Origin: Bacteroidaceae bacterium | GTDB taxonomy: Bacteria > Bacteroidota > Bacteroidia > Bacteroidales > Barnesiellaceae_A | Assembly (NCBI GenBank): GCA_017410245.1 | Contig: JAFQRE010000018.1 | Span: forward strand, 1-36,676 | Length of the DNA stretch: 36,676 nt | Direction: 5' to 3' | Shown: positions 17,246 through 25,660 of the stretch, in pieces | How the letters are laid out: every line of letters starts with the position of its first letter | Numbering within the stretch: position 1 is the first letter of the stretch | Notes under the pieces: model-generated | What the model was told of the DNA's origin: nothing | Database searches by the model: none | The model's input: only the letters and a program-made list of their open reading frames with translations | Program-made: the position numbers and the translations under genes

Positions 17246-17253
17246 TATCTTTG
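17246..17253 (+). promoter_or_regulatory. -7 element of the Crp/Fnr regulator gene
   Basis: TATCTTTG matches TAnnTTTG and lies 36 bases before the ATG at 17290. It is divergent from the adhesin promoter at 17175-17182, so the regulator could act on both. No -33 TTG is found at normal spacing. Confidence 0.5.
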
Positions 17254-17289
17254 GCAACGAGAAGGCTAATATTTAACATAAATTGAAAG

Positions 17290-17871
17290 ATGAAAATGGA
17301 TTTAGCGCATTCATTTAGAGAAATATACCATATTGAAGACTCTACTTTAGAAAAATTATCAAGTCATCTTACTCGAGAGAGCTATAGTAAAGGTTGTCGC
17401 ATTATCAGTCAAGGAAAGAAGTCGGAGCACTTGTATATCATTGCCGATGGTATAGTGCGATGTCTGCATGAAGATGGTAAGAATGAGATGACTATTCTTT
17501 TTGGTGTGGAAGGCAATTTTTTTGTTTCGTTGGCTTCTATAGTTTATGGACAACCGTCGCAAACATCGTTTGAAGCTATCACAGATGTCGAGGTCTATAG
17601 TATATCGTTTGATGAATTTTGGACTCTTTGTGACGAGTGCCCCGATTTGATGCGTTGGCAAAGTCACTATCAGCTATATCAGCTCTATACCCTTGAGAAA
17701 CGAAGCACCCTTACCAGCATAGGCGATGCCTATACACGTTATCAACAATACATCAAGATGCGAGGTAAAAAGACGATAGCTCAAATACCGCTTAAATATA
17801 TATCTCAATACCTGAATATTTCACAGGAGACTCTCAGTCGCATACGCAATCGCATAGCTCGTGGCGAATAG
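17290..17871 (+). CDS. Crp/Fnr-family transcriptional regulator
   Basis: The 193-residue protein has an N-terminal cyclic-nucleotide-binding-like beta-roll (about 10-115: YSKGCRIISQGKKSEHLYIIADGIVRCLHEDGKNEMTILFGVEGNFF). A dimer helix follows, then a C-terminal winged helix with the recognition region IPLKYISQYLNISQETLSRIRNRI (about 166-189). There are no clustered cysteines for an iron-sulfur centre, so it is not a classical FNR. The phosphate-cassette arginine of true cAMP receptors is not apparent. The effector is unknown. It is divergent from the secreted adhesin gene and followed after 18 bases by a membrane protein gene, probably in one operon. Confidence 0.88.
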   Translation: MKMDLAHSFREIYHIEDSTLEKLSSHLTRESYSKGCRIISQGKKSEHLYIIADGIVRCLHEDGKNEMTILFGVEGNFFVSLASIVYGQPSQTSFEAITDVEVYSISFDEFWTLCDECPDLMRWQSHYQLYQLYTLEKRSTLTSIGDAYTRYQQYIKMRGKKTIAQIPLKYISQYLNISQETLSRIRNRIARGE

Positions 17872-17889
17872 TAACCTATAGATTGTGTC

Positions 17890-18231
17890 ATGTCACTCGT
17901 ATTTGTTGTTATATACTTGTTTGTATTGATTGCTTGCTCAGTGTCTCTATGGCTGTTGGGGAAGTATATAGCCAATGGCAAAGGCGATGCATTGATAGCC
18001 GGATACAATACGGCCTCGGTGCAAGAGAAAGCAAAATATGACATTGTGCGTATGCGCAGGGATATATCTCTCATTATATATATTGTTGCTACTATATTGC
18101 CACTCCTGGGTGTAGTGCTATGTTTGCCATCGCATTATGCTATAATAGCAGCAATAGTCTTGGCTGTTATTATCGTGATTATTCCTATAGCAGCAGTCTT
18201 GCTTAGGAGAAATGGGTGGGTAAAAAAATGA
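17890..18231 (+). CDS. DUF3784-like small membrane protein
   Basis: The 113-residue protein has three hydrophobic segments: about 3-24, 59-80 and 84-106. Between the first two is the polar motif GKGDALIAGYNTASVQEKAKYD, typical of DUF3784 proteins. The family has no known function. It lies 18 bases after the Crp/Fnr gene on the same strand, so it is probably co-transcribed. The ATG at 17890 is the natural start because it opens the first membrane segment. Confidence 0.75.
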   Translation: MSLVFVVIYLFVLIACSVSLWLLGKYIANGKGDALIAGYNTASVQEKAKYDIVRMRRDISLIIYIVATILPLLGVVLCLPSHYAIIAAIVLAVIIVIIPIAAVLLRRNGWVKK

Positions 18232-18313
18232 AATATATTTGCGCCCTGTCATAGTGCCAAGCTACTATATCAGTTCGTTGTTGGCATTGACACATCTCTC
18301 CCATTTTTAGAAA

Positions 18314-18349
18314 CAAAAAAACAGCGACAAGTTTATGCTTGTCGCTGTT
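18314..18349 (-). terminator. Terminator of rplU-rpmA
   Basis: On the minus strand, AACAGCGACAAG pairs with CTTGTCGCTGTT (18349-18338 with 18331-18320) and a run of seven T continues to 18314. A strong intrinsic terminator after rpmA. Confidence 0.93.
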
Positions 18350-18374
18350 ATATTTTACGAAGTATCGTTTCCGA

Positions 18375-18632
18375 TTAGTTCATGGGTTCTACCGATACAT
18401 ATGAACGGTTATCTTTCTTCTTGCGGAAGATAACTGTACCATCAATGAGAGCGAAGAGAGTGTGGTCTTTACCCAAACCTACGTTCTCACCGGGATGGTG
18501 AACTGTACCTCTTTGACGAACCAAAATGTTGCCGGCTTTGGCGAATTGACCACCGTAAACCTTAACGCCGAGTCGTTTGCTATGTGATTCACGACCGTTC
18601 TTAGAACTACCTACACCTTTCTTATGTGCCAT
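18375..18632 (-). CDS. rpmA: 50S ribosomal protein L27
   Basis: L27 (bL27) lies near the peptidyl-transferase centre. The 85 residues begin [24 protein letters not shown] and contain [29 protein letters not shown], diagnostic of the family. It starts with AHKKG directly, without the cleaved N-terminal extension known in Firmicutes. It follows rplU by 18 bases in the conserved rplU-rpmA order and ends at a strong terminator. Confidence 0.98.
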   Translation of the reverse strand: MAHKKGVGSSKNGRESHSKRLGVKVYGGQFAKAGNILVRQRGTVHHPGENVGLGKDHTLFALIDGTVIFRKKKDNRSYVSVEPMN

Positions 18633-18650
18633 TTTTCTACAATTTTAAGG

Positions 18651-18989
18651 TTAAGCAACTATTTCTTTAACTAACACTTCGGTGAAGCTTTGACGGTGAC
18701 CGTTCAAACGACGATAACCTTTACGACGTTTCTTCTTGAAGACAATAATGCGCTCACCCTTTACAAGACCGGGTTTGCCATAGTTGCCGTCGGGCGAAAC
18801 TACTTCACATACTACTTTGGCGCCTTCTACGGTAGGAGCACCTACGGTTACATCACCGTCTTTGTCTACCAAAAGCACTCTGTCAAACTCAAGTACTGCA
18901 CCATTCTCAGCACCCAAGTAATGAACGAACAATTTTTTGCCGGCTTCGACTTTAAATTGTTGTCCCTGAATTTCTACGATTACGTACAT
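18651..18989 (-). CDS. rplU: 50S ribosomal protein L21
   Basis: L21 (bL21) binds 23S rRNA. The 112 residues begin [25 protein letters not shown] and include the basic [24 protein letters not shown] end. The frame stays open 28 codons upstream, but the family starts at MYVIVE, which fixes the ATG at 18989. A canonical promoter at 19073-19104 leaves a 5' UTR of about 75 nt, long enough for autoregulation, although no known ribosomal leader fold was recognised. Confidence 0.98.
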   Translation of the reverse strand: MYVIVEIQGQQFKVEAGKKLFVHYLGAENGAVLEFDRVLLVDKDGDVTVGAPTVEGAKVVCEVVSPDGNYGKPGLVKGERIIVFKKKRRKGYRRLNGHRQSFTEVLVKEIVA

Positions 18990-19072
18990 TTTATTTTTTA
19001 ATCTTTCAGGTTTTCTCTGCCGGGCGGTGTCTTCGTGACAACTCTTTTTGAGCCCGTTACAGATTGAGCGCA

Positions 19073-19104
19073 CAAAATTACTGCTTTATTAGTTAGCTTC
19101 CAAA
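19073..19104 (-). promoter_or_regulatory. Promoter of rplU-rpmA
   Basis: On the minus strand, TTTG (19104-19101), a 20 bp spacer, then TAATTTTG (19080-19073) match the Bacteroidota consensus in full. It lies just after the prmA stop, so the ribosomal pair has its own transcript. Confidence 0.8.
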
Positions 19105-19120
19105 TTTTTCTCTTGTTTTT

Positions 19121-19969
19121 TTATTCTTTCACAAACTCCATCATTGTCCAGCGGTTGTCCTCGGCATGACGTACATAGCGAAGATTGTGTCGTGAGGCTT
19201 CTTCTTGTAGCATGGGCATGTCTTCTATGTAGAATCCACTCATGAATATTACCGAGCCTTGGTGCATGTGTTGTGCATAGTGCGACATATCGGCGAGGAG
19301 TATGTTGCGATTGATGTTGGCAAGTATGTAGTCGAATGTTTCGCCCTCCCTCAGCACATCTACTCCGCCTAGTCGTATCTCTATATCGTCGGTGTTGTTG
19401 AGGCGAATGTTTTCGAGGGCATTTTCGTAGGCAAACTCGTCGATGTCTATACCTGTAACTTCGGTAGCTCCGTGTTTGCGAGCGAGAATGGCAAGTAAGG
19501 CTGTACCGCAACCCATATCAAGCACTCGCTTGCCTTGCATATGGGTCGATAGTATGGCACGCAACATGTGGCATGTTGTTTGATGATGACCTGTGCCAAA
19601 TGCCATTTTGGGGTCGATGAGTATGTCATATTGTGCTTGAGGTATGTCGGTGTGGAATGTGCTGTGTATTACGCACAAGTCATCTACTACGATGGGTTTG
19701 AAGTAGTTCTTTTCCCACTCGGCATTCCAATCTTCGCCTTCTATCTTCTCGGTTGAGTATTCTATGGTATAACCCTCTAAAGGAAACTCCTCGATAACTT
19801 GTTTCAGTGCATCGGCATTGTAGGCGTGATGGGGTACGTATGCTGTCATTCCATCGGTTTCGGGTACAAAACTTTCATAACCAACATCGGCCAACAAGGC
19901 TGCTAATATGTCGGTAGCTACTTCTTCGGTGGGTGTGACGGTAAATGTTACCTGTGTGTAATCGTTCAT
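19121..19969 (-). CDS. prmA: Ribosomal protein L11 methyltransferase
   Basis: PrmA methylates ribosomal protein L11 with S-adenosylmethionine. The 282 residues have the N-terminal substrate-recognition domain (about 1-70), a linker with DWNAEWEKNYFKPIVVDDLCV, then the methyltransferase domain. Motif I is VLDMGCGTALLAI, preceded by DPKMAFGTGHHQTT; NINRNILL is the catalytic-loop motif. It is the last gene of a minus-strand run (YtxH-like, holin-like, small protein), 19 bases after the small protein gene. Confidence 0.96.
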   Translation of the reverse strand: MNDYTQVTFTVTPTEEVATDILAALLADVGYESFVPETDGMTAYVPHHAYNADALKQVIEEFPLEGYTIEYSTEKIEGEDWNAEWEKNYFKPIVVDDLCVIHSTFHTDIPQAQYDILIDPKMAFGTGHHQTTCHMLRAILSTHMQGKRVLDMGCGTALLAILARKHGATEVTGIDIDEFAYENALENIRLNNTDDIEIRLGGVDVLREGETFDYILANINRNILLADMSHYAQHMHQGSVIFMSGFYIEDMPMLQEEASRHNLRYVRHAEDNRWTMMEFVKE

Positions 19970-19988
19970 ATATAGCTGTTGTTTAGTG

Positions 19989-20273
19989 TTATATAAATCG
20001 CTTTATTAGTTGTCCTATCTTTTTTATGTTGCGCCAGCTACTCCCAATGATACCTATGAGTGATATGCTGTTGCGCAGCCCCTTTAGGGTTATGCCCGTT
20101 AGTACATTGGTAATGGTGCGAGGCGACAAAATATGCTCGGCAAGTCGAGCTATATGTGCCTCTTGGTGTGCAATGTTTGCCTCGCAAATGCGACGTTGGT
20201 TGCACAACTCGTTGTATGACCAACCCGGGTGTTGTGTTGCAGATGTATCTGCTTGTCGGTGTTTTTGCTTCAT
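19989..20273 (-). CDS. Small hypothetical protein (94 residues)
   Basis: No family is recognised. The first 30 residues are polar (MKQKHRQADTSATQHPG), followed by a helical stretch with histidines (CEANIAHQEAHIARLAEHI). The C-terminal half is amphipathic or weakly hydrophobic (LRNSISLIGIIGSSWRNIKKIGQLIKRF). Its ATG overlaps the stop of the holin-like gene (ATGA), so the two are translationally coupled. It may be a membrane-peripheral partner of the holin-like and YtxH-like proteins, but that is inference from order only. Confidence 0.75.
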   Translation of the reverse strand: MKQKHRQADTSATQHPGWSYNELCNQRRICEANIAHQEAHIARLAEHILSPRTITNVLTGITLKGLRNSISLIGIIGSSWRNIKKIGQLIKRFI

Positions 20274-20620
20274 GGTTCTTCTTCGTTGTCTATCATCGTA
20301 CGTGTTATGATACGCGATATGGGATCAAGTAACCAGCGTTTGCGTTGCCAATAAATGAGTATAACTACTGCAATCAAGGCAACTGCTACCAAGGCATTGG
20401 CGCAGACCGAATTGACATAAAACTGTAGCAAAAGTACAAAAGAGTTGCTAAAATAGCAAATGGCAAAGCCTATCAATAGCATGGCAAGGCTTGCAAATGC
20501 TGTCATTGCTAATATGAAGGTGATTTTTTCTACTATTGACAGTCGCACATGGCGCATGCGCAAGTCGATGTAACGACGCAGTTCTTTTATGAGTGTCTCT
20601 TTGTCGGAATATTGTTGCAT
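20270..20620 (-). CDS. Holin-like (phage holin superfamily) membrane protein
   Basis: The 116-residue protein has an amphipathic N-terminal helix (SDKETLIKELRRYIDLRMRHVRLSIVEK). Two membrane segments follow, about 31-56 and 65-88, and then a basic tail (YWQRKRWLLDPISRIITRTMID). This layout fits the "phage holin family" proteins common on Bacteroidota chromosomes, which are not prophage genes. The function is unknown; related small clusters have been linked to envelope stress. It lies between the YtxH-like gene and the 94-residue gene. Confidence 0.75.
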   Translation of the reverse strand: MQQYSDKETLIKELRRYIDLRMRHVRLSIVEKITFILAMTAFASLAMLLIGFAICYFSNSFVLLLQFYVNSVCANALVAVALIAVVILIYWQRKRWLLDPISRIITRTMIDNEEEP

Positions 20621-20642
20621 ACGATAATGGTAAGAGGTGAGC

Positions 20643-20680
20643 AGATAGTCGGATACATGGTTCTGTTGCTCCGACTATCT
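20643..20680. other. Perfect 11-bp hairpin between the YtxH-like and holin-like genes
   Basis: AGATAGTCGGA (20643-20653) pairs with TCCGACTATCT (20670-20680). There is no T-run, so it may be an RNA stability or partial termination element within the operon. Confidence 0.5.
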
Positions 20681-20698
20681 ATGAAACAATTGCATCTG

Positions 20699-20896
20699 TT
20701 ATAGAGCATCACTTTCTTCAATCTTCTCTACAAAGTTTTCTATTCGCTCTTTGTAGTTGCTCAATCCACTGTTTTTAGCTACATCGCATACCCGTTTGCG
20801 TAGTTGCTTGCCATCGTAGGGTGTCAGTAGCATTGCAATCGCAGCTCCAAGCATTGCGCCACCCAATAGAGTTGCTATACATTCCATTGCTTTCAT
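20699..20896 (-). CDS. YtxH-like small membrane protein
   Basis: From the ATG at 20896 the protein has 65 residues. A single hydrophobic glycine/alanine-rich segment (about 5-23, IATLLGGAMLGAAIAMLL) is followed by TPYDGKQLRKRV and an acidic helical tail. This is the YtxH pattern (GAxxGxxxGLLLAPxxGxxxR). An extension of 15 codons upstream is open but less plausible. It heads the run that continues with the holin-like gene. The family's role is not known in detail; it is associated with envelope stress. Confidence 0.75.
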   Translation of the reverse strand: MKAMECIATLLGGAMLGAAIAMLLTPYDGKQLRKRVCDVAKNSGLSNYKERIENFVEKIEESDAL

Positions 20897-21001
20897 TTTG
20901 CGTAATATTAAGGGGTTTATAATACATCGATATAACATCATCTTGCGTGTAAATGTTTGGCGTAGGCATAGTAATATACATTAAACATCGAAAAAATAGA
21001 C

Positions 21002-21009
21002 TATCTTTG
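21002..21009 (+). promoter_or_regulatory. -7 element directly before mnmD
   Basis: TATCTTTG ends only four bases before the mnmD ATG (21014). The predicted start of transcription falls on or next to the ATG, pointing to a leaderless or nearly leaderless mRNA. No -33 TTG at normal spacing is seen. Confidence 0.5.
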
Positions 21010-21013
21010 TACA

Positions 21014-21691
21014 ATGGAAAAAATAACTGATATAGTGGCTGAAACAACAGCCGATGGATCTACTACACTGTATATAAAGAGGCTCGATGAGCATTACCAC
21101 TCGGTGAAAGGTGCTCTCACCGAGTCGCAACATATCTATCGTGATTGTGCTTTTAAGTATCGTGCTATAGGAGAGCCTATACGCTTGTTGGAGATAGGGT
21201 TTGGTACAGGACTCAATGCGGCGGTTACAGCGATGGCTGCCGGTGAGGGTAATCCGGTGCACTATATATCGCTTGAGAAATACCCCCTTGATATGCAGTT
21301 GGTAGAGACGCTTGGATATCAAGATATTGTTGATGCCGATATATTGGAAGCTATACACAATGCTCCTTGGAATGTACCTACGGTCATAACACCCTATTTT
21401 ACATTGGAGAAGAGAGAGGCTGACTACTTGGCCGATGAACTGCCCACTGACATCGATGTCGTCTATTTTGATGCTTTTGCCCCCGAGAAACAACCAGAGA
21501 TGTGGAGTAGGGAGGCTTTTGAGCGCTTGTGCCGAGTGCTCAATGATGGTGCTGTACTCACCACATATTGTGCCAAAGGCAATATAAGACGATTGTTTGC
21601 TCAATTGGGCTTGGTTGTAGAGCGGTTGCCCGGACCGGTAGGCGGGAAGCGCGAGATATTACGAGCCTCTAAGCCGATAGAGGCTCTATAA
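21014..21691 (+). CDS. mnmD: tRNA (mnm5s2U34)-methyltransferase, MnmD/MnmC-N type
   Basis: The 225-residue SAM-dependent enzyme corresponds to the methyltransferase half of E. coli MnmC, which makes mnm5s2U34 from nm5s2U34. Motif I is RLLEIGFGTGLNAAVTA (about 57-73). VVYFDAFAPEKQPEMWSREAFERL is the signature substrate/catalytic stretch (about 150-174), and GAVLTTYCAKGNIRR and PGPVGGKREILRA follow. The FAD oxidase half of MnmC is absent, as usual for stand-alone MnmD. The gene is monocistronic and ends 17 bases from the convergent porU stop. It belongs to the same pathway as mnmA at 7668. Confidence 0.9.
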   Translation: MEKITDIVAETTADGSTTLYIKRLDEHYHSVKGALTESQHIYRDCAFKYRAIGEPIRLLEIGFGTGLNAAVTAMAAGEGNPVHYISLEKYPLDMQLVETLGYQDIVDADILEAIHNAPWNVPTVITPYFTLEKREADYLADELPTDIDVVYFDAFAPEKQPEMWSREAFERLCRVLNDGAVLTTYCAKGNIRRLFAQLGLVVERLPGPVGGKREILRASKPIEAL

Positions 21692-21708
21692 TATCTTACA
21701 TATCGTTT

Positions 21709-24700
21709 TTATTGTGGTAGCACCAGCAGTTTCTGCGACTTAGTAGAGTAGTGAGTGTCGTCGGTAGAGATGGTGGCTCGGTATAGATATACACCACCGG
21801 GTATTCTTGCACCACTGCTTGTTGTGAGATTCCATGTGATGGGGAAACTCTTGAACATGTCGGCAATGCCGGTCTTCTGAGTTTGCCACATGAGCATACC
21901 ATTGATGTTGTAAACCGATATTGCTACGGTAATGGTCTCATCGGGACGGTCGTGCTCAAGATAGAAGTTGGTTGTTGTTCGTGCCGGATTGTGGTCGGCA
22001 TATAGTTTGTATATCTCTGGGGCTAAGCCATTCTGTACGGTAAAGTGTAGTTGTGTGGTCGATGAGTTGCCCTCGTTGTCCCACACTTTGAGTTGTAGGG
22101 TATGCTCGCCCTCGGCAATATTGCTGATGGGATAACATATAACACCCGAGTAACCTGTAGTGTCGGGGGTGTAATAGTCGCTTACATCGGTATAAGTGGT
22201 TGTTTTGTCGAGAGTTATAGTCATGTTGTGACCGATGCCTGCTGTCGATAGGTTGATGCCCGATGAGTCGTTGATGGCTGCAACCAACATGGGCGATTCG
22301 TTGATAATGTCGCCATCGTTGAAATGGATAGAGTTGAGGTAACAATAAGTTATGTCGGGCCCTATGGTATCGGACACTTGCACGTTGGCAGCCTTGCCTA
22401 TCTTGAAGTCTTGACAAGCTCCGCAAGCCTCTTCTCCGGTGAAACTGTATGCGTAGATATCCAACAACCCATTTTTGTTGGAATAGCTGGTCTCCTTGGG
22501 CATGTGGAATGTGAGATTGAACTTACCATTGCGCACGTTGCATCTACTTGCAAATAGTTTGTTGCTTCTCTCCTTAAACTCTATTTTGGGGCAATCGTCG
22601 TAGCCGTATGAGGTTGTCGTTTTCTCCGAGTCATACAGTGTTATATAAGCCTCGCCATTGAAGTCGTCGGCCTCTTCTCCATCGGGAGTGAGAATGATAC
22701 CCTCTATGGTTACTTGGGCACTTGCCTGTAATGTAATATCGTTGCCAATTTCTATGCCATTGATGGCTATAGCCTTGGCTTGATAAGTGGGGTATCCAAG
22801 ACGCATGGCCGGGTCGCCCAACAGACCATAAACAAGTTTATTACTATCGGGCGAGTAGCGATTGGGGGCAGCCAAATATTGTTCGGTGATGGAGTTTTTG
22901 CCTTTTTGTACGATATCGCCCAATCGCAGGTATAGGTTGTTTGAGTCGCGTTGGAACATATATTCACCTATAGCATTATTGAGTCGTCCGTTTTCGTTTA
23001 TCCAAGCTACGCGGGTCGATGATAGCAAGGCTATAGCTCCTCCATATTCGTTGAGGAAGAAATACTCGCCTCCCGACACTTCTTCCGAGTCATATCGGCT
23101 GAAGTCGCACGTTGCGGTAAACATGAAGGGCAGATTTTTGAGATACAGGGTCTTGATATCATTGATATTGAGCAAGTCCTCGGCGGTCCAACCTACCGAA
23201 TTGGCGTGTCCTATGTAGTCAAGTACGAGTTGTCCCTCTTTAAGCAATCGCATCATCTGTTTTTTGGCCTCGGGGAATGTGCGACCGGTCGAGGTATTCT
23301 CTTCCTTGTAGGCATCAATATATATTTTATTGACAAACAAGTCGGGCTTGTCTTTCAACCAATATTCCACTACACTCTCGGCCTGGCGCATGTGGGTGTT
23401 GGAGTTACCATCGTCAGCAATAATGATGGCTTGGTTGCGCCAATTGCCGTAGTTGGGCTTATTGACATAGTTATATAGCTTCTCAACCACAATATTGGCT
23501 TCTTGCTCACTCTTGACGGGGAAACGGCCTACGCTTATGTTCATGATATTGGCACTATTGCGGGCTGTTGTCGTTTTGTCGTCGAGGAAGGTAAAGAAGT
23601 CGTCGCTTGTGTAGGAGTAAGTCTCATTTTCACTGCGCAAATTTTGGTAGGTAAGCAGTGTCTGGAAACCACAATTCTTTATCTCCGATGTGATGCGTCG
23701 GTTGTCGTAGAAACCTCGACCAAATAGGAGTAGGTATTTTATCTTTCGGTTGTCAGTACCGGCAAGTGAGCGGTCGTAAAACATCTTGAGCAGACGACGG
23801 TAGGCTACTCCATCGGGTGTACCTGAAGAAAATTCATTGAAAACAAGCTCGTGGTTGATAACATGCACAACCATCGAATCTACACTTTCGTGCAATGCTG
23901 CCACTTGTTGAGCTTGAGTCAAGAACTGAGCCGGTGCCAAGATGACCATGTCGGGAATAGGCAGTGCATGCAAGTCTTGATTTTCGATGTGTCCCACGCT
24001 TGTCGGAGTCGCGAATGTTGCAGCCGGGTCAAATGCTACATATTCGCGATTTTTTACTGCCGGACTGAAGATGGCTTGATTGTCTTTTACAACCACCTCT
24101 ACTTGTTGGGGTGTGTGACCGGTTGTCACGTCCCATACAATGCATTGCTCATTCATATCGCCTATGACAATGTTGTCGCCAAGGTTGAGGTCGTGAATTC
24201 TGAATTGCACTTCGCCATTGTAGAGTTTCAACTTGCGTTTATATGAGAGGCGAATGTAGTCGAGATTGGCATTTACCGAGGTGCCTCCGGCTTTGTAGGT
24301 AAGAGTAAACTCTTCCTTACCGCCTCGTGGTGTAGTAGTGGCCGTAGGTGTGATGTACTTCATAAACTCGTATGTGACATCTCTGTTGGCTCCAATGTCC
24401 CATTTATCACCTCCCGATATTAATGTTCCGTTGTGATATAGTTTCAAGGAGCCTGTCGCGTCCATGATTTTGGCTCCGAAGGCAACATCTACTCTCAGTG
24501 GAGAGCTTGTATCAATACCCGGAATGTCGAATGAGAATGTGCGTGTCTGTGTAAAACGAAAGTCTTCTCCAAGAAATATTTGTCCCGTTTTACTCACCGA
24601 TACCAACTCCTCTTCGTGTAGCGAATAGGCATCATACATATCTATGTATGAACTGCTTGTCGAAGTTATTAGCTCGGCAGTGGTCGGGACAGCTTCTTCG

Positions 24701-25164
24701 ACATCGCTCTCGGTGATGAAGTAGTGACCTGCAGTGGCATAGGTGTTCTGGCGTTGAGTAGCACGCCTTTCATCTTTGTTATACAACCATTTTATTGTTC
24801 CTTTGGCATAGAACAAGATGCGATTGTTGTTATGAACGACAGGTATTTGAGGCAGGTCATCTATGTCGTTGTGGCTGTATATTTCTGATAGCACTTCTCC
24901 ACCATAGCCGTAGATGCGCACTCGTGAGGGGTCGTTAAATCCCCAACTCTTCAGTTGTGAGTAGCTTATTTGATATATACCGGTTTGTTCAACGCTCACT
25001 TTGTGCCATTTGCCACTGCTCAATACCGAGTGTGTGGCATAATGTTCGGGAGGAAGAGCCACCGATGTTGTAATGTTGAATGCAATAAACATCAATGCTA
25101 ATCCCCATACAACCCATTGGTGTAGAAGTGAAGATGTATGTGTGTATATATTATTGTGCTTCAT
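21709..25164 (-). CDS. porU: Type IX secretion system sortase PorU (C25 gingipain-like)
   Basis: PorU removes the C-terminal signal from T9SS cargo at the cell surface and links many of them to A-LPS. The 1151 residues match the family length. A signal sequence lies within about 1-37, a beta-rich N-terminal domain follows, and the caspase-like C25 domain spans about 400-780. The catalytic dyad is H653 (YIGHANSVGW) and C686 (TATCDFSRYD); their spacing of 33 residues equals that of H657/C690 of P. gingivalis PorU. The C-terminus is itself sorting-domain-like (YNINGMLMWQT, GGVYLYRATIS). Its likely substrates here are the proteins at 8768, 12081, 14712, 29021, 30959 and 32807. porV is not adjacent; upstream is the divergent SUI1-like gene. 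Confidence 0.94.
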   Translation of the reverse strand: MKHNNIYTHTSSLLHQWVVWGLALMFIAFNITTSVALPPEHYATHSVLSSGKWHKVSVEQTGIYQISYSQLKSWGFNDPSRVRIYGYGGEVLSEIYSHNDIDDLPQIPVVHNNNRILFYAKGTIKWLYNKDERRATQRQNTYATAGHYFITESDVEEAVPTTAELITSTSSSYIDMYDAYSLHEEELVSVSKTGQIFLGEDFRFTQTRTFSFDIPGIDTSSPLRVDVAFGAKIMDATGSLKLYHNGTLISGGDKWDIGANRDVTYEFMKYITPTATTTPRGGKEEFTLTYKAGGTSVNANLDYIRLSYKRKLKLYNGEVQFRIHDLNLGDNIVIGDMNEQCIVWDVTTGHTPQQVEVVVKDNQAIFSPAVKNREYVAFDPAATFATPTSVGHIENQDLHALPIPDMVILAPAQFLTQAQQVAALHESVDSMVVHVINHELVFNEFSSGTPDGVAYRRLLKMFYDRSLAGTDNRKIKYLLLFGRGFYDNRRITSEIKNCGFQTLLTYQNLRSENETYSYTSDDFFTFLDDKTTTARNSANIMNISVGRFPVKSEQEANIVVEKLYNYVNKPNYGNWRNQAIIIADDGNSNTHMRQAESVVEYWLKDKPDLFVNKIYIDAYKEENTSTGRTFPEAKKQMMRLLKEGQLVLDYIGHANSVGWTAEDLLNINDIKTLYLKNLPFMFTATCDFSRYDSEEVSGGEYFFLNEYGGAIALLSSTRVAWINENGRLNNAIGEYMFQRDSNNLYLRLGDIVQKGKNSITEQYLAAPNRYSPDSNKLVYGLLGDPAMRLGYPTYQAKAIAINGIEIGNDITLQASAQVTIEGIILTPDGEEADDFNGEAYITLYDSEKTTTSYGYDDCPKIEFKERSNKLFASRCNVRNGKFNLTFHMPKETSYSNKNGLLDIYAYSFTGEEACGACQDFKIGKAANVQVSDTIGPDITYCYLNSIHFNDGDIINESPMLVAAINDSSGINLSTAGIGHNMTITLDKTTTYTDVSDYYTPDTTGYSGVICYPISNIAEGEHTLQLKVWDNEGNSSTTQLHFTVQNGLAPEIYKLYADHNPARTTTNFYLEHDRPDETITVAISVYNINGMLMWQTQKTGIADMFKSFPITWNLTTSSGARIPGGVYLYRATISTDDTHYSTKSQKLLVLPQ

Positions 25165-25304
25165 TTTATATGCTTTGTAACCTTTATTAATAACGATATA
25201 GGTAGCTCTTTATTGTATCAAGGGCGAATTTACATATTTTTGATGTGATGAGGGCTTATTTTTGGCTGCTTTTTAGTATCTTCGCTTAATAAAATTTTTG
25301 TATC

Positions 25305-25649
25305 ATGGCAAACGATAATGATTGGAAAGACCGATTGGCAGTAGTATATTCGACTAACCCCGATTATAAGTACGATACCGGAGTGGAAGAAGAACCGGAC
25401 ACCTTGCCTCCCGGTAAGCAAAACTTGCGTATAAAACTCGATAAACGTCATCGTAACGGCAAGGCTGTGACCCTTGTAACCGGATTTGTGGGTACAACGG
25501 CCGATTTGAAATCGCTTGCCAAGATGCTGAAGTCGGCTTGTGGAGTAGGTGGCTCGGACAAAGATGGCGAGATACTGGTACAAGGCGACCATCGAGAGAA
25601 GATATTATCGATACTTACTAAGGCCGGCTATAGAGCTCGCATCATCTGA
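25305..25649 (+). CDS. SUI1/eIF1-family translation factor (YciH-like)
   Basis: The 114 residues have an acidic, poorly structured N-terminus (about 1-38). The SUI1 fold follows, from about 39 to the end: LRIKLDKRHRNGKAVTLVTGFVG, LKSLAKMLKSACGVGGS, DGEILVQGDHREKILSILTKAGY. Eukaryotic and archaeal homologues proofread start-codon choice. Bacterial YciH is thought to affect initiation fidelity, but its role is not settled. The gene ends 11 bases before addA on the same strand. A possible -7 element, TATCTTCG at 25277-25284, lies 20 bases upstream of the ATG. Confidence 0.92.
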   Translation: MANDNDWKDRLAVVYSTNPDYKYDTGVEEEPDTLPPGKQNLRIKLDKRHRNGKAVTLVTGFVGTTADLKSLAKMLKSACGVGGSDKDGEILVQGDHREKILSILTKAGYRARII

Positions 25650-25660
25650 TAACTGTTTTT

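Noticed and set aside
19089..19511. 140-codon Arg/His-rich frame overlapping prmA
   Set aside because: It is an out-of-frame reading of prmA on the same strand with extreme composition. PrmA motifs show the true frame.
20270..20620. Holin-like gene as evidence of a prophage
   Set aside because: No phage structural, lysin or integrase genes are nearby; such holin-family proteins are common resident genes in Bacteroidota.
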